7,515 nt of DNA, from positions 1 to 7,515 of the forward strand of contig CATPCN010000141.1 of NCBI GenBank assembly GCA_955652855.1. The letters run 5' to 3'. The translations under genes were made by a program, and so were the position numbers. The DNA comes from an uncultured Chthoniobacterales bacterium (GTDB taxonomy: Bacteria; Verrucomicrobiota; Verrucomicrobiae; Chthoniobacterales; UBA10450). Within the stretch, counting starts at the first letter, position 1, and each line of letters opens with the position of its first letter. Shown one piece after another: positions 1 to 6,257 of the stretch. The notes under the pieces are model-generated. The model did no database searches and was not told the DNA's origin. It worked only from the letters and a program-made list of their open reading frames with translations.

Positions 1-112
1 GAAAGCAGGAAAGAAAAGTTAACCGCGGATTACGCGGATTAACACGGATACAGATTTCTGGAAACCTGCGTCCATCCGCGTAATCCGCGGTTAACTTTTC
101 TTTCCTGCTTTC
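1..112. repeat. Large intergenic inverted repeat (palindromic element), possibly incomplete at left edge
   Basis: Positions 1-39 and 74-112 are exact reverse complements, giving a 39-bp perfect stem. Inside it, 46-58 pairs with 61-73 with two mismatches and one G-T wobble, leaving 40-45 as a one-sided bulge and only two bases (59-60) at the tip. The arms are built of short tandem units: CGCGGATTA-like units at about 24-50, and TTTCCTGC units at 101-108 and 109-116, followed by a degenerate GTTCCTGA. Because the left arm starts at base 1 and ends in part of the 8-mer unit, the element may extend outside the window. No ORF lies in it. Similar CCGCGGATTA-rich intergenic repeats are, from memory, frequent in Verrucomicrobiota and related soil bacteria; this was not checked. 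It lies directly upstream of the plus-strand gene and could be a mobile REP/MITE-like element or an RNA processing or termination structure. Confidence 0.9.
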
Positions 113-145
113 CTGCGTTCCTGATTTATTCGTATTTTCTGAGCA

Positions 146-1243
146 ATGAATCACAGCTCGAGACATCGCTTTCAGCGCAAAAGGGCTGGAGGCGTTAAGG
201 TCGTTCCGTACGTCGTGACGACGACGCGTCGGCCGCCCGGGCCCAAGCCGCTTATGGTGCCAACGCGCTGGGTGAAGTTCATCAGCGCGATTTTTTTGCT
301 GCCGTCGTGCGCGATTCTCTCGCAAACATTTTTCACCGTCTTCGCGCGCGCCGCGGTTGCGCAACGGCTTTGGGCCGGCGCCGAATTCTGGTTCTTCTCG
401 TTAGGTGCAGTCTTGTGGTTGATCGCATTTTTCGGATTGCCGCGGCCCGTGCTCGTTTACGTTTTCGGTCACGAACTGACGCACGCGCTTTGGGTGCTTT
501 TAATGGGCGGACGCGTCAGCCGTTTTCGCGTCGGCGGCGAAGGCGGACACATCATGACCACGCGCAGTAATTTCTGGATCGCGCTCGCGCCGTATTTTTT
601 TCCGCTCTACAGCATTCTCTCGATCGCGGGATACGGCCTGCTCAGCTTGTTCTTTAACGTGCAACCGTACGGGCGGCTGCTTTACGGCATCATCGGCGTG
701 ACCTGGGCGTTCCATTTCACGTTCACGTGCTGGATGATTCCGAAAAATCAGTCGGACCTGCGCGATCAGGGCACTTTCTTTTCGCTCGTCGTGATCTATT
801 TAATGAACCTGCTGTTGCTCTGCGCCATGTTGATCCTGGCATCGCCGCGAATCACGTTCGCAAGTTTCGGCGTCGATCTCGCGACCAACATCGCGAACTT
901 CTCGCATTGGATTTTCTATTTAGTGGATCAGTTCAATCGAGGCGCAGCATCATCCTTGACGTTGGTGATCACCGCGAACGGCAAGATCGACATTGCCTCC
1001 GCGACGTTTAATCGCTGGCCGTCCATCTTGGGATCGCGTCCGGTGAAGATTTCCCGCGCGTTTTGGAAGGAAAGATTTTCCGGAAGATCGACGATCGTGT
1101 CCTTCCAGCGTTCGCCCAACGGTGGAAAACCAATTCGCGACGACAACCGCGTCGTCACCGCGATGATCCATTTGCCTTCGTGCTCGCGCGCGAACGCGAC
1201 ACAACAATCGGCGAAGCTTCCGCTCGTCCGCAGCGGCAAATAA
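146..1243 (+). CDS. M50-like membrane zinc metalloprotease homologue, hypothetical; 3' end doubtful
   Basis: This is a polytopic membrane protein of 365 residues as read. A basic N-terminus (about 1-42) is followed by hydrophobic segments near 43-70, 81-107, 142-170, 177-198 and 211-233. The sequence FGHELTHALW at 107-116 carries HExxH (H109, E110, H113), the zinc-binding motif of M50-type intramembrane or membrane-bound peptidases. QSDL at 202-205 places Asp204 in a later membrane-proximal stretch, where an M50 protease would supply its third metal ligand; that role is inferred. No substrate can be named. The ATG at 146 has only a weak GAG upstream, and Met37 (ATG at 254) is an alternative. 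Residues after about 265 lie antisense to the 3' end of treY, have no membrane or domain character and look like read-through of a non-coding frame. A TAG in the neighbouring frame at 921-923 would end the gene 4 nt from the treY stop, so a frameshift is possible. It is the only plus-strand gene and converges with treY. Confidence 0.7.
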   Translation: MNHSSRHRFQRKRAGGVKVVPYVVTTTRRPPGPKPLMVPTRWVKFISAIFLLPSCAILSQTFFTVFARAAVAQRLWAGAEFWFFSLGAVLWLIAFFGLPRPVLVYVFGHELTHALWVLLMGGRVSRFRVGGEGGHIMTTRSNFWIALAPYFFPLYSILSIAGYGLLSLFFNVQPYGRLLYGIIGVTWAFHFTFTCWMIPKNQSDLRDQGTFFSLVVIYLMNLLLLCAMLILASPRITFASFGVDLATNIANFSHWIFYLVDQFNRGAASSLTLVITANGKIDIASATFNRWPSILGSRPVKISRAFWKERFSGRSTIVSFQRSPNGGKPIRDDNRVVTAMIHLPSCSRANATQQSAKLPLVRSGK

Positions 1244-3813
1244 TTTCCGCCCTGGAAAAGATCGACATGCTCGCGCCGAAAGCTCAGCGCGCGTTGCGTC
1301 AGGAACATTTTAATTCGGCCGTCCGGCCAGCATTGCATCAATTCTTCCGGCTTCGCATTTTGCAGCGTCTTGAGCATCGCGCGGCGACGCGCGTAATCGA
1401 CTGGTCGTCGATTGTCCGGATCAACCAGGGCGAAATCCCAAATCTCGCTGCCCTGATAAATGTCAGGCACACCAGGGCTCGTCATCTTCAGTAAGACTTG
1501 TGAGAGCGAATTGACCGCACCAAGCCGCGCGGTCTCTTCCGCGACCGGCAGAAAGATCGACATAAATTTGTTGCGCGGCGACGGATCGAGAATTTTCGCG
1601 ACGAAATCCTGCATGGCGCCGTCCCATGGCTCGTTAGGTTGGATCCAACTGGTGTTCAGCTTCGCTTCCTTAAGCGCTTTCGCCATGTAAGCCTGGATGC
1701 GTTCGATGTACCGCGGCGTCGCAATCTTTTCCGGAGCGCCTAACGAGTCGACCGGCCACGTTCCGAGGAGCGTTTGATAAAGCAGATATTCTTCGTTCGC
1801 GTCCGGCGCTTCGATTTCGTCGATCTTTTGCTTCGCTTTTCGATTCGCCGCGCGCCAACGCTGCAACGATCGACGCCACAGATCTGGCACTTCCGAAATC
1901 GCGGCGATGCGCGCACGAGCATCTTCGCTTCGTTTGGTGTCGTGGGTGGACGTCGCGAGCAACGTCGCCGGCCAATCGCGCTGCCGTTCGGCGTTGCGCT
2001 CATGAAAATCGGTCACGCTGATTCCGAATTGCTGCGGCTCGCCGCCGACTTCGTTCAGCGCGACCAACCGATTGTAAATGTAAAAAACAGTGTCCTCGAG
2101 TCCCTTCGCCATGATCGGGCCGGTGCACTGTTGAAACTTGAGCACGAGCTCCGTGTGCGCCGCGCGCGCTTCTTCATCGAGATTCTCCGGGAATCGCAGC
2201 AACAGAATGTCGCGCAGAAAATTGAAAACGGACTCTTCGATCGCCTGATTTCGGCGCTTCGCCGTCGAAACGGCGCGCTCAACGACTTGTCGATCTTCGT
2301 CGCTCACCGGTCGATTCGGCGTGATGTAGGTCCGATAAACTGGAAAGCAGGCGATGGTTTCCCGCACCGCGCGCGTGAGCGCATCGAGCGTGAAATCGCG
2401 ATACCAACGATTTCTTTCCGAGAGCCGGTCAAAAAGATTACCGAGAACGTTCACGTCATTCGCAAGCGCCAGCCGCATGACGAGTCGCTTCTTCGCGTAA
2501 ACCAGATGTCCAAAATGCATCGAGTGACCGATGAACCGGTGAAACGTTTTCGTGATCGCAGTCTCTGCCGAGTTGTCCACAAGCACACCGATGGCTTGAT
2601 TGGCGAATTCGTAGCCGGTCGTGCCGTGGACGGGCCAATCTTTGCGGAGTTTTTCCGGTCCGGTTAAAATTTTCTCGAGGATCAAATAAATGGCGAGACC
2701 GTCCGGCGGCAGCGCAACGCCAAGCGCTTCGGCGCAGCAGCGCTGCAATTTTTCGAAATACTCGTTAGGCAAATAAAGACCGTCCGGATGATCGATGCGC
2801 AATCCAGTGACCGCACCGACGCGGACAAGATCGAGAAGAAGTTGGTGGGTCGCGTCAAACACCTCCGGCAACTCCATGCGAATGGCCGCGAGATCGTTCA
2901 CATCGAAGAATCGGCGGTAATTGATTTCCTCCGCCGCGGTCCGCCAGAAAGCGAGGCGATACGATTGCGCGTTCAGCAAATCATCGAGCGCATCAAAGCT
3001 GCGCGAATCTCCGGGCGTGCCGTTAATTTTTGCGAGCACCTTCTCGATCGCTTCTTTCACTTGCGGCGCTTCCTGGCAACGCCGTTCCAGCCGCCGCTTG
3101 ATAATTTCTTTTTCTCGCGCGCGCTCCGCGATGCGTTCCGGATCGGTTTCGGTCCGGCGCGGGAGATATTCCAGTGCAGTCAGGATACTCTGCATCTCGC
3201 CGTAAAAATCTTCGTCCTTAAATGCCGCCAGATATTCCAGCACAATTTCGACAACGTGCCGGTAAGTGCCGGGCGCGATTGGAAGCACTCGGTCGAAGTA
3301 GCTCAGATAAAACGCGCCGTCGTCGTAATGCAGTTTCAATTCGCCGCGTTCGAGCACGCGGCCGTATTGATCGCCCAGAATGGGCAGCAGGACTTTCCCC
3401 TGCAGACCCGCTTTCACCGGGTTCCATTCAATGTCGAAGTAAGGCGCGTACATGGAGCTCGGCCCGTTCTCCAGCACATCCATCCACCATTGATTGAGCG
3501 ACTCGCCCACGCCCATGTGGTTCGGCACAAAATCGAGCAACTGTCCCATCTCGTGCGCGCGCAATTGCCCGATCCAGGCGTGGTATTCCTCGCGCGATCC
3601 GATCGCCGCATTTAATTTGTTGTGATCGGTAATGTCGTAACCGTGCATGCTCTCGGGTCGCGCTTGGAAATAAGGCGACGCATAACAATCGGTGATGCCG
3701 AGCGCGTACAGATAGGGGACGAGTTCGCGTGCGTGCGCAAAAGTGAACTGTCGATTGAATTGCAATCGATAAGTCGAACTCGGAACGCGCGGATGTTGCT
3801 GCTGCTTTGTCAT
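928..3813 (-). CDS. treY: Maltooligosyltrehalose synthase (GH13)
   Basis: TreY (EC 5.4.99.15) is a cytoplasmic enzyme that rearranges the reducing-end alpha-1,4 bond of maltooligosaccharides to an alpha,alpha-1,1 bond; TreZ then releases trehalose. The 961-residue protein starts with the family signature STYRLQFN (13-20) and HGYDITDHNKLN (57-68). The GH13 conserved regions follow in order: DFVPNH (94-99), GLRIDHPDGL (337-346, expected nucleophile Asp341), LILEKIL (377-383, expected acid/base Glu380) and THDTKRSED (623-631, third carboxylate Asp625). SPGVPDIYQGSEIWDF near the C-terminus is also typical. The charged insert near 220-260 is usual for the family, and the length is at the long end of its range. 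The ATG at 3813 gives a normal N-terminus, but the only strong Shine-Dalgarno-like sequence lies 22 nt upstream. It follows argS on the same strand after a 189-nt gap with an inverted repeat. No treZ or glgX partner is visible, and no terminator is seen before the convergent gene. Confidence 0.97.
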   Translation of the reverse strand: MTKQQQHPRVPSSTYRLQFNRQFTFAHARELVPYLYALGITDCYASPYFQARPESMHGYDITDHNKLNAAIGSREEYHAWIGQLRAHEMGQLLDFVPNHMGVGESLNQWWMDVLENGPSSMYAPYFDIEWNPVKAGLQGKVLLPILGDQYGRVLERGELKLHYDDGAFYLSYFDRVLPIAPGTYRHVVEIVLEYLAAFKDEDFYGEMQSILTALEYLPRRTETDPERIAERAREKEIIKRRLERRCQEAPQVKEAIEKVLAKINGTPGDSRSFDALDDLLNAQSYRLAFWRTAAEEINYRRFFDVNDLAAIRMELPEVFDATHQLLLDLVRVGAVTGLRIDHPDGLYLPNEYFEKLQRCCAEALGVALPPDGLAIYLILEKILTGPEKLRKDWPVHGTTGYEFANQAIGVLVDNSAETAITKTFHRFIGHSMHFGHLVYAKKRLVMRLALANDVNVLGNLFDRLSERNRWYRDFTLDALTRAVRETIACFPVYRTYITPNRPVSDEDRQVVERAVSTAKRRNQAIEESVFNFLRDILLLRFPENLDEEARAAHTELVLKFQQCTGPIMAKGLEDTVFYIYNRLVALNEVGGEPQQFGISVTDFHERNAERQRDWPATLLATSTHDTKRSEDARARIAAISEVPDLWRRSLQRWRAANRKAKQKIDEIEAPDANEEYLLYQTLLGTWPVDSLGAPEKIATPRYIERIQAYMAKALKEAKLNTSWIQPNEPWDGAMQDFVAKILDPSPRNKFMSIFLPVAEETARLGAVNSLSQVLLKMTSPGVPDIYQGSEIWDFALVDPDNRRPVDYARRRAMLKTLQNAKPEELMQCWPDGRIKMFLTQRALSFRREHVDLFQGGNYLPLRTSGSFADCCVAFAREHEGKWIIAVTTRLSSRIGFPPLGERWKDTIVDLPENLSFQNAREIFTGRDPKMDGQRLNVAEAMSILPFAVITNVKDDAAPRLN

Positions 3814-3835
3814 GTCGAGCGGCCAAATTGCCGAT

Positions 3836-3840
3836 CCTCC
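3836..3840 (-). promoter_or_regulatory. GGAGG motif upstream of treY, unusually distant from the ATG
   Basis: On the minus strand GGAGG ends 22 nt before the treY ATG, too far for normal Shine-Dalgarno use. An in-frame ATT codon sits 7 nt after it and would add five residues, but ATT starts are very rare, so I keep the ATG. The motif may be fortuitous or may work after folding of the leader. Confidence 0.25.
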
Positions 3841-3881
3841 AAATGATCGTGCGGCGATCAGCTAGCAAACTCACGCAAAAT

Positions 3882-3989
3882 GTCATCCCGAGCGAATGCG
3901 AGGGACCCCACACAAGCTAACGACGCTTTCTTTTACTGATGTGTGATCGCTACTCCGATTGCGAGATCCTTCGCTCCGCTCAGGATGAC
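3882..3989. repeat. Inverted pair of a REP-like repeat between argS and treY
   Basis: The left arm, 3882-3905, begins GTCATCCCGAGCGAATGCG. The right arm, 3966-3989, read as reverse complement begins GTCATCCTGAGCGGAGCG. The arms match over about 24 nt with a few substitutions and one single-base gap, and are separated by 60 nt. Within the spacer, CACACA (3909-3914) and TGTGTG (3940-3945) can pair too. Transcribed from argS toward treY, this would fold into a long stem-loop in the intergenic RNA. I recall units of this type (GGATGAC joined to GAGCGAAGC-like cores) as dispersed intergenic repeats in many soil bacterial genomes, unchecked here. There is no T-run after the stem, so it is not a classical intrinsic terminator; it may stabilise the argS mRNA end or separate treY expression from argS. 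Confidence 0.8.
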
Positions 3990-4005
3990 GCGCTGATGCG
4001 CGTCA
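3986..4005 (-). other. Perfect 8-bp hairpin that includes the argS stop codon
   Basis: TGACGCGC (3986-3993) and GCGCGTCA (3998-4005) are exact reverse complements around a 4-base loop. Bases 4003-4005 are the argS TGA stop, so the stem begins at the stop codon itself. No T-tract follows on the minus strand, which argues against a simple Rho-independent terminator; a role in mRNA 3'-end protection or partial termination is possible. Its far end overlaps the adjacent inverted repeat by 4 nt. Confidence 0.6.
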
Positions 4006-5709
4006 CATCTTCTCCGGCACTTTGATTCCGAGAAGATCGAGACCGCGTTGCAAGACGCGCGCGGTCAGTTCGCAAAGCGTCAGGCGCGAGCTGCGCGCGG
4101 GTTCATCCGCCTTCAGCACCTGGCACGCTTCGTAAAATGCGTGAAAGCTGTTCGCCAATTCAAAAAGATAATTGGCAAGAACGTTCGGGCGAAAATCATT
4201 CAAGATTGTCGGAACGATCTCAGCGAACTGGCACAGACGTTTTGCCAGATTTCTTTCCGCCGAATCATTTATGTCGATCTTATCAGCGACCATCGGCTTC
4301 TCGCCGGCTTTCCGAAAGATCGACTGAATGCGCACGTAAGCGTTCTGTAAATAAGGCGCGGTGTTCCCTTGCAACGCTAACATTCGGTCCCAGGAAAAAA
4401 CGTAATCCGTCATCCGATACTGCGAGAGATCGGCGTATTTGACCGCGCCGATGCCGATCGTTTTCGCTATGTCGATCTTGTCCGCGTCGCTTAATTCCGG
4501 GTTTTTTCCCTCAACAATCTTGCGCGCGCGCCCCACCGCTTCGTCGAGGACTTCGCGCAACGGCACGTTTTCGCCGCTGCGCGTTTTCATGAGCTTGCGG
4601 TCCTCGCCGAGAATGTTGCCATTCGTGATGTGACGAAAATCCGCTTTGTAACCTTCGCGACGCGCGATCTCGAAGATTTCTTTGAAATGCAAAATCTGCG
4701 GCGCACCGGTCACAATCCAGACCGTGTCCGCTTTCAGATCGTTGATGCGATAATCAACCGTCGCGATGTCGGTCGTCGCGTAATTGAAGCCGCCATCGCG
4801 TTTGCGAATGATGCACGGCTTGTCGGCAAGCTCTGGGATGTCGCGAAAGAAAACGCAGACCGCGCCTTCGCTCATCTCTGCGATGCCTGATTTGAGCAAG
4901 CGCTCGACCACGCCGGGCAGTCGATCGTTGTAAAAACTTTCGCCGCGCTGGATGTCGTAATGAATGTCGAGAATTTCGTAAGCGCGCTCTAATTCCCGCA
5001 TCGACAAATCGACGCACTGTTTCCAGATCGAAAAATTCTCCGGTTCACCCGCTTGCAGCTTCACTAACTCCTGCCGGCAAGCTTCGCGCACCGCTGGATC
5101 GGCGGTCGATTTTTCGTTCGTCTCTTTATAAATGCGGACGAGCTCGGCGATCGGGTCGCGCTCGAGTGATTGTCGATCCAAAAAGTTTTTCCAGCCGTAA
5201 ATCACCATGCCGAACTGCGTGCCCCAATCGCCGATGTGATTGTCGCGAATGACGTCGTGGCCGAGAAACGATGCGATCCGCGCAAGCGCGTCACCCAGCA
5301 CGGTGCTGCGGATGTGACCCACGTGCATTGGCTTCGCCACGTTCGGTGAACCGAAATCGATCACGATTTTTTTTTTCGATGTTGTCTTGGCAACACCTAA
5401 TCGCTCGTCCGCCGCGAGCTCTTTTATTTTCGAGATAATTGCATTTGTTCGCAGCGTGAAATTAATGAAGCCTGCCCCTTCCACTTTCGGCGGCGCGCAC
5501 AATTCCGAAACATCGAGATGCGCAAAAATCTTTTCGGCAACGCTTCTCGGATTTTCACCTAGCGCTTTCGCCAGCACGAGCGACGCGTTCGTTTGGTAAT
5601 CGCCGAAACGCGGATCGGCCGTCGCCGTGACTTCGCCGACGTTGGCAAAACCGGCGCTGGCGAGCGCGTCAGATAGTTTTCGCCCGAGGAGCGACTGAAA
5701 CGTTTCCAT
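4003..5709 (-). CDS. argS: Arginyl-tRNA synthetase (class I)
   Basis: ArgRS (EC 6.1.1.19) is a cytoplasmic enzyme that charges tRNA-Arg with arginine using ATP. The protein has 568 residues, normal for bacteria. The N-terminal additional domain covers about 1-100 and includes DPRFGDYQTN (32-41). The class I catalytic domain carries SPNVAKPMHVGH (121-132), whose HVGH is the HIGH signature, and DNHIGDWGTQFG (156-167). The KMSKS-equivalent loop is KLMKTRSG (372-379). The C-terminal DALR anticodon-binding domain includes NTAPYLQNAYVRIQSI (449-464) and ends in LLGIKVPEKM, the usual ArgRS terminus. The ATG lies 8 nt after the EIIA stop with AAGGG only 2 nt before it, so translation is probably coupled to the upstream gene. 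Lys112-Lys114 are encoded within an uninterrupted run of ten A. All signature residues appear intact. Confidence 0.98.
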   Translation of the reverse strand: METFQSLLGRKLSDALASAGFANVGEVTATADPRFGDYQTNASLVLAKALGENPRSVAEKIFAHLDVSELCAPPKVEGAGFINFTLRTNAIISKIKELAADERLGVAKTTSKKKIVIDFGSPNVAKPMHVGHIRSTVLGDALARIASFLGHDVIRDNHIGDWGTQFGMVIYGWKNFLDRQSLERDPIAELVRIYKETNEKSTADPAVREACRQELVKLQAGEPENFSIWKQCVDLSMRELERAYEILDIHYDIQRGESFYNDRLPGVVERLLKSGIAEMSEGAVCVFFRDIPELADKPCIIRKRDGGFNYATTDIATVDYRINDLKADTVWIVTGAPQILHFKEIFEIARREGYKADFRHITNGNILGEDRKLMKTRSGENVPLREVLDEAVGRARKIVEGKNPELSDADKIDIAKTIGIGAVKYADLSQYRMTDYVFSWDRMLALQGNTAPYLQNAYVRIQSIFRKAGEKPMVADKIDINDSAERNLAKRLCQFAEIVPTILNDFRPNVLANYLFELANSFHAFYEACQVLKADEPARSSRLTLCELTARVLQRGLDLLGIKVPEKM

Positions 5710-5717
5710 CGCCCTTA

Positions 5718-6179
5718 CTATTGCGGGCGGTCACGAAAGATCGACAGAATTTCCTCGGCCGATTTCGCGCTGGCCAGACTTTCGCGCACGCTGCGGTCAT
5801 TCAAAAATTTCGCGATGGAAGCAAGCGTGCGCAGGTGCGTTTGAAATTGATTTTTGGGGACGACGAAAAGCACAACGAACTTCACCGGCGCATTATCGAG
5901 CGCATCGAAATCGATTCCCGACGACGACCGCCCGAACGCAGCCACCACATCTTCAATTCGATCCGAAGAACAGTGCGGAATGGCGATGCCAAATCCAATG
6001 CCAGTGCTCATCGTTTCCTCGCGTTGTTTGAGCGACGCGAGGATGCTGTCGCGATCCTCGGCTTTCATTTTGCCCAGGCTAACGAGCAGATCGATCAGCT
6101 CCACGATCGCTGCCCAACGCTCGGTCGCTTTCATCTCAGGGATGATTTGCTCGGCGGATAATAAGCTGGCCAACGACAT
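5718..6179 (-). CDS. PTS EIIA component, PtsN/fructose-type
   Basis: This is a soluble 153-residue protein matching the PTS_EIIA type 2 domain over its whole length, the size of a free-standing EIIA-Ntr. The phosphorylation site is in STGIGFGIAIPHC (58-70), with His69 the expected phospho-acceptor. The second conserved histidine, His115, lies in QTHLRTLASIAKFL (113-126). In the family, phosphate passes from PEP through EI and HPr to this histidine. With no EIIB or EIIC gene next to it, a regulatory role (as for PtsN) is more likely than sugar uptake; this is inference. The ATG at 6179 fits the family N-terminus MSLASLLS and has GGGAA 5 nt upstream. The gene is 78 nt after the GT2 gene and 8 nt before argS, so it likely shares an mRNA with argS. 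I do not assign ptsN because the exact subgroup cannot be fixed by eye. Confidence 0.93.
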   Translation of the reverse strand: MSLASLLSAEQIIPEMKATERWAAIVELIDLLVSLGKMKAEDRDSILASLKQREETMSTGIGFGIAIPHCSSDRIEDVVAAFGRSSSGIDFDALDNAPVKFVVLFVVPKNQFQTHLRTLASIAKFLNDRSVRESLASAKSAEEILSIFRDRPQ

Positions 6180-6257
6180 GCAAATTCCCGGTGGGAGCGC
6201 AAGCTTAGCGGGGGCGATTAAGTTGACAAGTGTGATTTGACCGCGAGCGCTCGCAAT
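6180..6257 (-). other. Intergenic gap between the GT2 and EIIA genes, with a 12-bp palindrome
   Basis: These 78 nt separate the glycosyltransferase stop from the EIIA start. GCGAGCGCTCGC at 6243-6254 is a perfect palindrome just after the GT2 stop, but its centre leaves little room for an RNA loop and no T-run follows. A TTGTCA hexamer on the minus strand could be a -35 box, yet no convincing -10 lies at the right distance. A promoter for the EIIA-argS pair may be here but is not shown. Confidence 0.35.

Noticed and set aside
113..145. Promoter for the plus-strand gene in the AT-rich stretch before its ATG
   Set aside because: TATTTT could be a -10 box, but it lies too close to the start and has no -35 box at proper spacing, so it was not annotated.
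1774..2667. Long plus-strand open frame opposite treY (297 codons)
   Set aside because: It is fully antisense to treY, whose conserved motifs span the region. The translation is rich in Arg and His with no domain character, as expected for the complement of a GC-rich gene.
2761..2770. Integron attC-like core in CTCGTTAGGC
   Set aside because: GTTAGGC resembles an attC core, but the copies lie inside conserved coding sequence without paired inverted cores or an integrase.
2788..3615. Second long plus-strand open frame opposite treY (275 codons)
   Set aside because: It is antisense to the N-terminal part of treY, which includes a catalytic region, and has no recognisable motif or ribosome site.
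6185..6232. Sigma-70 promoter ahead of the EIIA gene (TTGTCA on the minus strand)
   Set aside because: At 16-17 nt spacing the -10 candidates match the consensus poorly.
5721..6240. Plus-strand open frames opposite the EIIA gene
   Set aside because: The minus strand carries a complete EIIA domain with its phospho-histidine; the opposite frames show no family pattern.
6243..6254. Perfect palindrome GCGAGCGCTCGC as a terminator
   Set aside because: The stem would have almost no loop and no T-run follows, so termination cannot be supported.
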